DNA from: Arthrobacter sp. OVS8
GTDB taxonomy: Bacteria > Actinomycetota > Actinomycetes > Actinomycetales > Micrococcaceae
DNA: 64,000 nucleotides
NCBI GenBank assembly: GCA_028370155.1
Contig: CP116670.1
Span: 3,534,001-3,598,000, forward strand
Reading direction: 5' to 3'
Below are positions 38,427 to 47,869 of this stretch, piece by piece (the stretch's first letter is position 1; every line of letters starts with the position of its first letter). A model generated the notes under the pieces. The model searched no databases, was not told the origin of the DNA, and worked only from the letters and a program-made list of their open reading frames with translations. The translations under genes were made by a program, and so were the position numbers.

Positions 38427-38603
38427 CTAGTCGCGCTTGAAAGCGTCCTTGGTGTTCTCGCCGACCTTCTTGGCGTCCGCGACTACCTGGTCCTTCTGGC
38501 CCTCGGCGCGCAGTTCGTCGTTGTTGGTGGCTTTGCCAGTAGCTTCCTTGGCCTTGCCGCCGAGGTGCTCTGCTTCGTTCTGAATCTTGTCTCCGATACC
38601 CAT
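38427..38603 (-). CDS. CsbD-family stress protein
   Basis: 58 residues: MGIGDKIQNEAEHLGGKAKEATGKATNN to VGENTKDAFKRD. Small, hydrophilic and entirely helical, it matches the CsbD family, first seen as a sigma-B-dependent gene in Bacillus. The general stress role is by family; nothing in this promoter proves it. It is divergent from the SRPBCC gene and has its own terminator. Confidence 0.9.
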   Translation of the reverse strand: MGIGDKIQNEAEHLGGKAKEATGKATNNDELRAEGQKDQVVADAKKVGENTKDAFKRD

Positions 38604-38737
38604 GGTGTGCACACCTTTCGTTTCCGGTTGAAATTCAACGTTCTTTCACCATAACACAAAGCATGCTTACTAATTCAAGGGGATATCCGTTGACGGCGGG
38701 ATGAAATCCGCGCGGAAGCCGGGCTAGGCTCAATGGC

Positions 38738-39196
38738 ATGGACCACAAACTCAGCCTGACCCAGCACGTCAACGCCCCGGCGGAGAAAGTGTGGGCGGTC
38801 ATTTCCGACATTCCCGGTTCCGCCGCAACCCTGTCCGGCATCGACTCGATCCAGATGCTGAGCGACGGCCCCTACGGCGAGGGCACGCGCTGGAAGGAAA
38901 CCCGCACCATGATGGGCAGGTCGGAAACCGTGGAAATGTGGGTGTCCCAGGCCGATCCTCCCCGGAGCACCACGGTGAAAGCGCTGCAGGGCGGGGCCGA
39001 CTACACCTCCCGCATGACGTTGGCCGATCGCGACGGCGGCACGGACCTCACAATGACGTTCGGGGCCGACCTGATCAATCCCTCCCGGATGAGCAAGCTG
39101 GCCATGGCGCTCTTCGGAAGGCTGGGCATGCGCATTACCCGCAAGGCCCTCGCCAAGGACCTGGCAGAAATCGCGGCCAAGGCCGAGTCGCTCTAG
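38738..39196 (+). CDS. SRPBCC (polyketide cyclase/START-like) family protein
   Basis: 152 residues, one helix-grip domain: SLTQHVNAPAEKVWAVISDIPGSAATLSGID at the start, GPYGEGTRWKETRTMMGRSETVEMWV in the middle strands, and a long C-terminal helix (MRITRKALAKDLAEIAAKAES). Such proteins bind hydrophobic ligands. Substrate unknown. The stop overlaps the next start by one base (TAGTG), so it is translationally coupled to the pentapeptide protein. Confidence 0.88.
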   Translation: MDHKLSLTQHVNAPAEKVWAVISDIPGSAATLSGIDSIQMLSDGPYGEGTRWKETRTMMGRSETVEMWVSQADPPRSTTVKALQGGADYTSRMTLADRDGGTDLTMTFGADLINPSRMSKLAMALFGRLGMRITRKALAKDLAEIAAKAESL

Positions 39197-39869
39197 TGGC
39201 GCGGGGCACCGCGGCCAAAGCGCCGAAAGTCACCGCGCCGCGGCTCAGCCCTGTCCGGCTCGACGAGCTCCAGGACGACCCGGCTCCGGACTTCCAGTCG
39301 GGGGAGAGGTACGACGGCGTCCGGTACAGCAGGGCGTCGGCCGATGGGCTGGAACTCGCCGGCACCGACTTCGCCGAGTGCGACTTCCAGGGCGTGTCCT
39401 TCAATGAGGCCCAGTTGCGCGGCGCCAGTTTCCGCGACTGCATTCTTGCGGAAATGTACGCCCCCGTGTTCACGGCCGCCCGGAGCACACTGCGCGACGT
39501 CGAGATCGGGAACCCCGCTGGGGTTCCGCGGAACTCTACGAAAGCGGCTGGCAGTCCGTGCGGATCGACGGCGGCAAACTCGACTACGTGAACCTGCGCG
39601 GCGCCAAGCTCACGGACGTCCAGATCAGTGACTGCATCATCAGTGAGCTGGACCTGGGGTCCTGCGCGGCGACGCGGGTGGCGCTGAAGAACTGCACCAT
39701 CGGCACCCTCGACGTCGCCGGCGCCAGGTTTAAGGACTTTGACATCCGCGGCACCGACTTCCGCGTCATCAGCGGCCTGGAAAGCCTCGCCGGCCTGGTG
39801 ATCGACGACTACCAGCTCGGCCTGCTGGCCCCGCTGATGGCGAGCCATCTCGGCGTCGTGGTCGCGTAA
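39196..39869 (+). CDS. Pentapeptide-repeat protein (one frame break)
   Basis: About 224 residues. A(D/N)LxX-type repeats run from about residue 50: LELAGTDFAECDFQGVSFNEAQLRGASFRDCIL, then LDYVNLRGAKLTDVQISDCIISELDLGSC, then LKNCTIGTLDVAGARFKDFDIRGTDFRVI. These form a right-handed quadrilateral beta-helix. Some such proteins mimic DNA and protect gyrase; most are unassigned. The break lies at CCCC 39513-39516. GTG start. Confidence 0.87.
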
Positions 39870-39912
39870 TCCGGAGGGGTCTGATTGACCCCCTTGCCGT
39901 GCCGTGTAATCT

Positions 39913-39934
39913 TTATAGAACGAACGGTCGGTAA
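39913..39934. promoter_or_regulatory. Putative PaaR (TetR) operator upstream of the thiolase operon
   Basis: TTATAGAACGA/ACGGTCGGTAA is an imperfect 22-bp palindrome (7 of 11 pairs) 100 bp before the thiolase ATG. The right half, ACGGTCGGTAA, matches the TTACCGACCGT consensus of the two sites near paaZ and paaI. Confidence 0.65.
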
Positions 39935-40034
39935 ATTGGCGGGCTGACGGTTGGCCGTGGAGGCCGCCGCCGATGAGAGTTCGTTCGATGACAGATTCGA
40001 TGACAGAGACGTTTATCGCGTGAAGGGTGTACCC

Positions 40035-41263
40035 ATGGCATCAGCAGCAGCAGGACCACAGGCATTTCTCGTAGGCGGTGCCCGCACTGCGGTGGGCCGC
40101 TACGGCGGGGCACTCTCCGCGGTCCGCCCCGATGACCTGGCCGCCCTGGTGATCCGCGCGGCAGTGGCCCGGGCCGGACTGGATCCGGACAGCATCGACG
40201 AGGTCATCCTGGGCAACGCCAATGGCGCCGGCGAGGAAAACCGCAACGTCGCCCGCATGGCCACCATCCTGGCCGGTCTCCCGCTGCACATCCCCGGCAT
40301 CACCGTGAACCGGCTCTGCGCCTCCGGCCTGAGCGCCATCATCATGGCCAGCCAGATGATCAAATCCGGAGCAGCGGACATCGTGATCGCCGGCGGCGTC
40401 GAATCCATGAGCCGCGCCCCTGGGTCCAGGAGAAGCCGCAGGCCGCCTTCGCGAAGCCGGGTCAGATCTTCGACACGTCCATTGGCTGGCGCTTCGCGAA
40501 CCCGCTGTTCCAGAAGGGCGAACTCTCCCGCGGCGGCAAGATGACCTACTCCATGCCGGAAACGGCCGAGGAAGTGGCCCGCGTGGACGGGATCACCCGC
40601 GAGGACGCCGATGCCTTCGCCGTCCGCTCCCACGAACGTTCCCTCGCGGCCATCGCCGCCGGCCGCTTCGCCGGCGAGATCGTCCCGGTCACCGTCAAGA
40701 CCCGCAAGGGCGAAACCGTCGTCGACACTGACGAAGGCCCCCGCGCCGGCACCACGATGGACGTCCTCTCGGGCCTCCGCCCCGTCGTCGCCGGCGGCTC
40801 CGTGGTCACAGCAGGAAACTCCTCCACCCTTAACGACGGCGCCTCAGCCATCATCGTCGCGTCCGAAGCCGCCATCGAGCGGCTCGGCCTCACCCCGCGC
40901 GCCCGGATCATCGACGGCGCCTCCGCGGGCTGCGAGCCCGAGATCATGGGCATCGGCCCCGTCCCGGCCACCCAAAAGGTGCTCGCCCGGACCGGTCTCA
41001 GCGTCGGCGACCTTGGCGCCGTCGAACTCAATGAGGCCTTCGCCACCCAGTCCCTCGCCAGCATGCGCCGGCTCGGGCTGGACCCCGAGATCGTGAACCG
41101 CGACGGCGGCGCCATCAGTCTGGGCCACCCGCTGGGTTCGTCCGGGTCCCGGATCGCGATCACCCTGCTGGGCCGGATGGAGCGCGAGGATGCCAGGATC
41201 GGCCTCGCCACGATGTGCATCGGCGTGGGCCAGGGCACCGCGATGCTGCTGGAGCGGGTGTAG
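40035..41263 (+). CDS. Acetyl-CoA acyltransferase (thiolase), probably PaaJ/PaaE-like (one frame break)
   Basis: 409 residues. Thiolase motifs: VNRLCASGLSAI (nucleophilic Cys), GGVESMSRAPW, NEAFATQSLASMRRLGLDPEIVNRDGGAISLGHPLGSSGSRI (His) and TMCIGVGQGTAMLLERV (second Cys, here Cys-Ile-Gly-Val-Gly). GxGQGTA is typical of beta-ketoadipyl-CoA thiolases. With the adjacent hydratase and dehydrogenase it completes phenylacetate or fatty acid beta-oxidation. The break lies at CCCC 40417-40420. The operon is preceded by a PaaR-like operator. Confidence 0.92.
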
Positions 41264-42093
41264 TGGCGGCCGTCGCGACGGGTCTCAACCCGCAGGATTT
41301 CAGTACGCTGCTGATCGACGAGCGCGAGGACCGGCTGGTGGTGCTCCTCAACCGGCCCGAGGTCCGCAACGCCATCGACCAGCAGATGGTCGACGAGCTG
41401 CACGCCGTCTGCGCCGCCCTGGAGCAGACCCCGAAGGTGCTGATCATCGCCGGCACGGAAGGTGTCTTCGCCTCTGGCGCGGACATCGGCCAGCTCCGCG
41501 AACGCCGCCGCGACGACGCCCTGCAGGGCATCAACTCCACCATCTTTGTGCGGATCGCCAAGCTCCCGATGCCTGTTATCGCGGCCCTGGACGGCTTCTG
41601 CCTGGGCGGCGGCGCCGAACTGGCGTACGCCGCGGACTTCCGGATCGGCACCCCGTCCGTGCGGATCGGCAACCCGGAGACGGGCCTGGGGATTCTCGCC
41701 GCTGCCGGTGCGAGCTGGCGGCTGAAGGAGCTGGTGGGGGAGCCGGTGGCCAAGGAAATCCTGCTGGCCGGTACCGTGCTGCGGGCCGAACGGGCGCTCG
41801 CGGTCAACCTCATCACCGAGATCCACGAGGCGCCCGAGCTGATGGCGGCGGCCCACGCCCTGGCCGACAGGATCGCCGGCCAGGATCCCCTCGCGGTCCG
41901 GATCACCAAGTCGGTGTTCCACGCCCCCGCCGAGGCGCACCCGCTGATCGACCAGCTGGCGCAGGGGATCCTCTTTGAGTCCCAGGCCAAGTTCGACCGT
42001 ATGCAGGCCTTCCTGGATAAGAAATCCGCCAAGAAATCCGCCAAGAAGCCAGCCGAAACGTCCGACCAGGATCCAGACCGGAAGAAGAACTGA
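41263..42093 (+). CDS. Enoyl-CoA hydratase/isomerase, probably PaaF/PaaG-like
   Basis: 276 residues, intact, from GTG 41263, overlapping the thiolase stop by one base. Crotonase motifs: VLLNRPEVRNAIDQQMVDEL, EGVFASGADIGQLRER (first oxyanion-hole residues), ALDGFCLGGGAELAYAADFRIG (second). The C-terminal tail is unusually Lys-rich (KKSAKKSAKKPAE). It hydrates or isomerises ring-opened CoA esters. The exact position in the phenylacetate pathway is inferred from context. Confidence 0.9.
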   Translation: MAAVATGLNPQDFSTLLIDEREDRLVVLLNRPEVRNAIDQQMVDELHAVCAALEQTPKVLIIAGTEGVFASGADIGQLRERRRDDALQGINSTIFVRIAKLPMPVIAALDGFCLGGGAELAYAADFRIGTPSVRIGNPETGLGILAAAGASWRLKELVGEPVAKEILLAGTVLRAERALAVNLITEIHEAPELMAAAHALADRIAGQDPLAVRITKSVFHAPAEAHPLIDQLAQGILFESQAKFDRMQAFLDKKSAKKSAKKPAETSDQDPDRKKN

Positions 42094-42095
42094 CG

Positions 42096-42998
42096 ATGAG
42101 CAACTCCGCAAGCCCCGCGAACCTTCCCGACGGCGGCCTCCCCAGCAGTGCCCTTCCCGACTGCGTCGGGGTTCTCGGCGGGGGCCGGATGGGCGCCGGC
42201 ATCGCCCACGCCTTCCTGATCAACGGCGCCAACGTCCTCGTCGTCGAGCGTGACGAACAGTCCGCGGAGGCTGCCCGCGAGCGGGTGGAATCGGCGGCGG
42301 CCAAAAGCATCGAACGCGGCGCCACGGACGGCAACCTGGACGAGATGGTGTCGCGGCTCTCCGTGACCGTGGACTACGACGACTTCAAGGACCGCCAGCT
42401 GGTCATTGAGGCCGTTCCGGAAGACTGGGACCTGAAAGTCGTGTCCCTGCGGGGGATCGAAGAACGCCTCTCCGCGGACGCCTTCCTCGCCTCCAACACG
42501 TCCTCCATCTCCGTCAACGCGCTGGCCCATGAGCTGCAGCGCCCGCAGAACTTCCTCGGCCTGCACTTCTTCAACCCGGTGCCGGCGTCCACCCTGATTG
42601 AGGTGGTGCTCGGCGAACAGACCTCGGAGCCGCTGGCACAGTCGGCCCGTGGCTGGGTCGAAGCGCTGGGCAAGACCGCCGTCGTCGTCAATGACGCTCC
42701 CGGCTTCGCGTCCTCACGGCTGGGGGTCGCGATTGCCCTCGAAGCGATGCGCATGGTCGAAGAAGGCGTGGCGTCCGCCGAAGACATCGACAACGCCATG
42801 GTCCTGGGCTACAAGCACCCCACCGGACCCCTGCGGACCACGGACATCGTGGGACTGGACGTCAGGCTCGGCATTGCCGAATACCTCGCCTCCACGCTGG
42901 GCGAGCGATTCGCCCCGCCGCAGATCCTGCGCGACAAGGTGGCCCGCGGCGAACTCGGACGCAAGACCGGCAAAGGGTTCTTCGACTGGACCGACTAG
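42096..42998 (+). CDS. 3-hydroxyacyl-CoA dehydrogenase, probably PaaH-like
   Basis: 300 residues. NAD-binding GVLGGGRMGAGIAHAFL with the acidic VVERD at the end of beta-2. The catalytic His-Glu pair is in LGLHFFNPVPASTLIEVVLG. The C-terminal domain is GYKHPTGPLRTTDIVGLDVRLGIAEYL to GRKTGKGFFDW. It oxidises 3-hydroxyacyl-CoA, the step before the thiolase. It starts 3 bp after the hydratase stop and overlaps the convergent DUF6480-like gene by 4 bases. Confidence 0.93.
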   Translation: MSNSASPANLPDGGLPSSALPDCVGVLGGGRMGAGIAHAFLINGANVLVVERDEQSAEAARERVESAAAKSIERGATDGNLDEMVSRLSVTVDYDDFKDRQLVIEAVPEDWDLKVVSLRGIEERLSADAFLASNTSSISVNALAHELQRPQNFLGLHFFNPVPASTLIEVVLGEQTSEPLAQSARGWVEALGKTAVVVNDAPGFASSRLGVAIALEAMRMVEEGVASAEDIDNAMVLGYKHPTGPLRTTDIVGLDVRLGIAEYLASTLGERFAPPQILRDKVARGELGRKTGKGFFDWTD

Positions 42999-43227
42999 TT
43001 GAGGATCCCGACGATGTAACCGACAAAAAGAGAAGCACTAAAAGAACCACCACGGCGATCATCACGATCCAGAGGTACTGGACGAAGCCCCGGCCCTCCC
43101 GGAGCCGCGGCCCCTGGGGTCCCGTCGAAGTGCCCTCCGCCGGTGGTGTCTCACCGGGAGGCACGCCGCCGCCCGGCTCCAGACCGGTGAGGTTGTTCTC
43201 CAGCGGATCCGGATTCTGGGATGTCAT
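42995..43227 (-). CDS. Small DUF6480-like membrane protein (one frame break)
   Basis: 77 residues. A Pro/Gly/Glu-rich N-terminus (TGLEPGGGVPPGETPPAEG) is followed by one transmembrane helix (YLWIVMIAVVVLLVLLFFVGYIVGILN). GLEPGGGVPPGETPP is the hallmark of a small actinobacterial family I know as DUF6480. The break lies at the AAAAA run 43025-43029 (plus strand), one of the few not in a G/C run. Function unknown. Confidence 0.75.
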
Positions 43228-43252
43228 GTTTGCTCCTGTTCCGGCCGGTCCG

Positions 43253-43693
43253 CTACTGTGACGCCCGTGAGTCGAGGGCTTTCTGGATTCCGGCCATCGC
43301 GGGGTCGGCCAGGGACTGGAAAGCAGGCTTCACGAATGGTTCGGCGATCTTGAGCCACCCCTTGAGGGTGAATTCGGCCGTGTACTTGACAAGGCATCCG
43401 GCATCCGCCGGCGTCACCTCGATCGTGTCCACCGAAACGACGGACTTGTTCTCCCCGCGCAGCTTGATATGCCGGGCGCTCAGTTCCAGCACTTTGTAGG
43501 TCAGTGCCTGCCGCTTGCCGCGGAACTCGGCTTCGGCATGGTATTCGTGGCCCACGGCAACCGGGCCGGCTGTCACTTTGTTGACGACGGGGGTCCCGGG
43601 ATCCCATTCCGGCGTGTGTTCAAATGCCGACAGGTAGGCAAACGCGCTTTTGGCATCCAGGGACGAGCGGACCGAGCGTTCGATGGTTATCAC
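43253..43693 (-). CDS. SRPBCC family protein
   Basis: 146 residues. One START/SRPBCC domain: ERSVRSSLDAKSAFAYLSAFEHTPEWDPGTPVV, YHAEAEFRGKRQALTYKVLEL, VDTIEVTPADAGCLVKYTAEFTLKGWLKIAEPF and a closing helix. It resembles polyketide-cyclase-like proteins and CoxG-like domains. Ligand unknown. It lies just upstream of the DUF6480-like gene on the same strand with a 25-bp gap. Confidence 0.86.
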   Translation of the reverse strand: MITIERSVRSSLDAKSAFAYLSAFEHTPEWDPGTPVVNKVTAGPVAVGHEYHAEAEFRGKRQALTYKVLELSARHIKLRGENKSVVSVDTIEVTPADAGCLVKYTAEFTLKGWLKIAEPFVKPAFQSLADPAMAGIQKALDSRASQ

Positions 43694-43775
43694 GGCAACA
43701 GCGTAGCCAGAACATGGTCGTTAGTGACAGGGGGTCGAACCGCAATCCAGAACGCGGCGCCCTTAGGATTGGGCG

Positions 43776-44384
43776 GTGACTTCCATCAACCCCATCACCC
43801 TGACCGGGAAATACGTCGTCCTTGAGCCCCTGAGCCCGGACCACCACGACGGCCTGGTCGAGGCGGCCCGCGATGGCCAACTGTGGCGGCTCTGGTACAC
43901 CAGTGTGCCCGCCCCGGAGCAGATGGCCGCCGAAATCGAGCGGCGCCTGGCCCTGCAGGACAGCGGCACCATGCTGCCGTTCACCACGCGGCTGCTTGAT
44001 CCCGACAGCGGCGGACCGGGCCGGGTGATCGGCATGACCACCTACATGAATATCGACGCCGCCACGCCCCGGGTGGAGATCGGCTCCACCTGGAATGCGG
44101 CGTCCGCCCACGGCAGCGGCAGCAACCCGGATTCCAAATTGCTGCTGCTGCGGCACGCGTTCGAAACGCTGGGCTGCCCCGCCGTCGAGTTCCGCACGCA
44201 CTGGCTCAACCACCAGTCCCGCGAGGCGATCGAGCGACTGGGCGCCAAACAGGACGGTGTGCTCCGCAGCCACACGCGCAGCGCTGACGGAGCGCTCCGG
44301 GACACCGTGGTGTTTTCCATCCTGGAACACGAGTGGCCCATGGTCCGCAACGCCCTTGAGTCCAGGCTGGCCAAGCAGCGGTAG
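43776..44384 (+). CDS. GNAT-family N-acetyltransferase
   Basis: 202 residues, intact, GTG start. It is of the RimJ/RimL type: YVVLEPLSPDHHDGLVEAARDG at the start, GRVIGMTTYMNIDAATPRVEIGSTW in beta-4, the acetyl-CoA segment HGSGSNPDSKLLLLRHAFETLGCPAVEFRTHWLNHQSREAIERLGAKQDGVLR, then DTVVFSILEHEWP. The R/Q-x-x-G-x-G/A loop is replaced by HGSGSN, as in many of this subgroup. Acceptor unknown. Confidence 0.88.
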   Translation: MTSINPITLTGKYVVLEPLSPDHHDGLVEAARDGQLWRLWYTSVPAPEQMAAEIERRLALQDSGTMLPFTTRLLDPDSGGPGRVIGMTTYMNIDAATPRVEIGSTWNAASAHGSGSNPDSKLLLLRHAFETLGCPAVEFRTHWLNHQSREAIERLGAKQDGVLRSHTRSADGALRDTVVFSILEHEWPMVRNALESRLAKQR

Positions 44385-44475
44385 GGGCCGCCGCGGCTTA
44401 CCGGCTCAAGGCCGGGCAGCGTGCCGTGTCGCTTTCCGACAGACGACAACCCGGACTAGGTGGTTAGCTGGAGGG

Positions 44476-45176
44476 GTGGATGAAATCTCGAAGCCCATGG
44501 TCTGGGACGGGGCGGTCAACGCTTGGCATGTTGCCGGCGAGGTGTTCCGGATGGGGCGGCGCGAATGGCTCACCGAAACCGGCTGGCAACAGGCGTACGA
44601 CGGCGGCATCCGGACGGTGATTGATCTCCGCAACCCGGACGAGATTCGGCGCCGCGATACCGATCCGCGGGTGAGCGCGGAGACGCTGGCCGCGTTCGAC
44701 GTCGTGCACGCCCCTACAGAGGACCCCGGCAACAGTGAGTTCCGCGAGCTCTGCGTTCCCTACCTCAACCATCCGGAGTCGTACGCAGACAATGCCCGGA
44801 TCTTCCCTGAGAAGCTCGCTGCGGTCTTCAAAGCCGTGGCGGAGGCACGCGGCGGCGTCGTGATCCATTGCTCGGCCGGCCGGGACCGCAGCGGGATGAT
44901 CGCAGCCATGCTCCAGGACCTCGCCGGCGCGGGCGAAAGCGCCATCGCCAGGGGCTACGAGCATGCCGTGCGCGGCATCAACGAACACCACCGGGTGTCG
45001 GGAGTTCCGCATCCGCATGAGCGGTACCTGCCTGAGGACGAGCTTGCTCCCTGCTCGAATCGCGGCTGGAGAGCCTGCTCGGGTTCGTGCGCCGCGTGAA
45101 AGCCGTCGAGTTTTTACGCCACAATGGCGTAACGGACGCCGAGCTGACTGCCGTTCTGGCGAAATTGGGGCGCTAG
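44476..45176 (+). CDS. Tyrosine-protein phosphatase, DSP/PtpB-like (one frame break)
   Basis: 233 residues. The P-loop is VVIHCSAGRDRSGMIAAML (HCxxGxxR, Cys near residue 134). The upstream VIDLRNPDEIRRRD and GEVFRMGR match the Y_phosphatase3 family that includes mycobacterial PtpB. It may act on phosphotyrosine or phosphoinositide. The break lies at CCC 45049-45051; one C gives LAPLLESRLESLLGFVRRV and an end at 45176. The GTG 44476 start has GGAGG only 1-2 bases upstream; ATG 44497 is an alternative. Confidence 0.87.
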
Positions 45177-45185
45177 AGTAACCGG

Positions 45186-47860
45186 GTGAAGACTCCCAGG
45201 TTTCAGCTGACAGTGCGGGCGGTGGCGGCGGCCGCCATCGCGCTCGCGGGTTCGTTTTACGCTGTTCCTGCGCTCGCCGAAGCGGGGGATCGGATGCAGC
45301 TCCCGCAGCCACGCCGGCAGCCTCCCCGTCGGCGACCGGAGTGGCGTCGGCTCCGTCTGCCGCTTCCGGAGCAACTCGCGAAGCGGCTCCGGGAGTCAGC
45401 GACGCCGGACTCGCTGAGGCCGTCCTGCGCGACCTGGGCATGACGCTCGAGGAGTTCAACGCAGCCGGCCAGCTGGCAAAGACCGCTGCCGATGCGGTCT
45501 CTTCCCTGCGGGAGCTGCCCGGTTATCTGGGGATCAGCCTGCGCGGCGGCAGGATCCTCGTCGAAGGCAGCGGCGCCGAGCTCCAGGCCCGGGTGAATGA
45601 ACTCAACGACGCCGGAACCGCGGCCGTGTTCGTGCTCGCGGCACCCTCCGCCGAACCCTCTGCGGAAGCCTCTGCAGTCCCCTCGAGTGCTCCCTCAGCA
45701 GGTCCCGCGGCGGTCCCCTCGAGTGCTCCGGCGAATGTCCCGTCCGCTGCCGAACTGGTGGCGTCCAGCACCGAGCAGCTATTCCAGGCTTACGTCCGCG
45801 AGGTGGGGCCCGCGGGACTGCAGGCCGTGGCCTACTCCGGAGGACGCTTCATCATCCGCACGGGCGGGACGAATGCGGCCGAATCCGCGCTGCCCGCCGC
45901 GCTGCCCGCCGTCCTGGACCCGCAGGCCCCGCCGTCGACGACCGACGCGGCGCCCGGGAAGATTTCCCGGCCGACTTCGTGGCCCGCTACGCCAACGTCC
46001 GGCTGGAACAGGGTCGCCGGTCACAACCGAAGCGGACGTTTACGGCGGGGAAGGCTATGTCATTGACCGGATGACCATCTGCTCGACGGGGTTTGGCGCG
46101 TTCAGCGCGGCGGGACTACCGGTGGTGCTGACGGCGGGGCACTGTGCCGAAGACGGCACGGCACAGGTCGCCGAGATTGAACCCCCGACGTCCGCGACGG
46201 CGGAGGTTCGGCGCCCCTGCCCGGCAGCCTGGCCCCTCTGGGCACGTTCGGATTCAGCCAGTTCGGCGGGCCGCTCAACTCCTGGATCACGGGCACCGAA
46301 GAAGCCCCCGGCAACGTGGGCACCGACATCGCCGTCATCGAGGCGCTGGACGGCGGACTCAGCGTCCAGGCGGCAGCGAGCACCTGGGCGGCGCCGCGAA
46401 TCCGGGACCCTCGGCCGTGAAGATCATCGGCATGGTTGCCCCGTTCCAAGGCCAGGAGGTGTGCCGCTCCGGACGGACGACGGGCTGGTCCTGTGGGCAG
46501 GTGGACGAAACCGGCATCTACGTCGTGGGAGGCAGAACGACTAACCCGGCGGACCTCCGTGCGTTCAGGGCTTCCTCTCCAATGATGTCCAGTCCAGCGG
46601 CGGAGACTCGGGCGGGCCTTGGATCAGTGGCAACTTCGCCGTGGGCACGCATTCGGCAGGCGAGACGTCCGGCGATAACTACGCCATCGCGACGACCCTC
46701 GAGGACGCCCTCACAAGGTTCCCCACCGCCGTCGAACTCCAGCTGTTCCTGAACAAACCCGAGCTCGTGGCACCGGAGAATCTGACCTATACGGCGGGGC
46801 AACCCATCACGGGCCGGGTGCCGGCCGCACCTGCGTCGGCCGTGCCCGCCAACTCGAAAGTGCGCATCACCGCGGGGACGCAAGAAACCGACGTACCGGT
46901 GGACGGGGCCGGGAACTGGTCGTTCCGGGCCCCGCTACCCGTTGGCCCGCTGACCTTCTCTTCTGAGGCGGTCAACGGATTTAGCCGTTCAGGCGCGGCT
47001 AACTTCACCGTGGACGTCGCGCCGTCCGCACTTCAGGCACCCGAGATAACGACGGCCACCGGCGCCGCGCTGCCGGCGCTGAACAGCATCGATGGAACGG
47101 GAATGTCCGGCGCTATCGTGACCCTAGCCGGTGACGTGTCCGGTAGCGGGACGGTAGGGCTGGACGGTCATTGGACGGTTCCACTGGCCGGACAGGCGGC
47201 CGTAGGAAAAGTGACAGTAACGGCGACGCTTTCATCCCCGGGTATCGCGGACAGTCCCTCAACCATCCGGACCTTCACCCTCGCCCCCGGCGCCCCGGCC
47301 GTATCGTCTCTCGCAGACGGCGCGCACCTCAGCCAGGACACGCTGCCCGGGACGATCGCCGGAACGGGCGTCGACGGCGCCGACGTCGCAGTGCTGATCG
47401 ACGGGGTCTCCGTTGGTGCAACACAGGCCGGAACCGGTGGCGCTGCTGCTGGCGGCCGGTGGAGCGTCCCGTTCCCGGAAGGCCTCACCACCGGTGCGCA
47501 CACGCTGTCCGTCACCCAATCCGTCGACGGCGTCGCCTCGGACCCGCGGCTGGTGGCCTTCACCATCGACGCACCTGTCAGTGTTCCGGCCGAGCCTAAT
47601 GATCCGGCCGGGCCCGGTGTCCCGGCTGAGCCCGGGCTACCGGCAGATCCGGGGCTCCGGCGGCGGCCGGAGTTCCGGCTGTGCCCGCTGCCCCGGCTGC
47701 CGACTCCGCCGTGCTTCCTGCCGGCTCCGGCGAGCTGCCGGCCACCGGCGCGGGTTCGCTCCTGCCAGTAGCAGGCCTGGCCGGTGGCGCGGTCCTGTTG
47801 GGCGTTGTCCTGCTGGGCGGCACTCAGGTGGCGGCCTCACGGCGCCGGGCAGTCAGCTGA
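45186..47860 (+). CDS. Cell-wall-anchored (LPATG) streptogrisin-like serine protease with Ig-like repeats (seven frame breaks)
   Basis: About 893 residues when seven bases are restored. Order: signal peptide (VAAAAIALAGSFYAVPALA); propeptide of the alpha-lytic protease type (AVLRDLGMTLEEFNAAGQLAKTA, YLGISLRGGRILVEG); S1 protease domain with His in VVLTAGHCAEDGT, Asp in VGTDIAVIEAL and Ser in SSGGDSGGPWISG; then two to three Ig-like modules (KVRITAGTQETDVPVDGAGNWSF; TVGLDGHWTVPLAG); a Pro/Ala linker; and a sortase signal GELPATGAGSLLP, hydrophobic helix, ASRRRAVS. All triad residues are present. Breaks lie near 45284-45288, 45964, 46014, 46202, 46391, 46552 and 47655. GTG start. Confidence 0.85.
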
Positions 47861-47869
47861 CTGCCGCCG

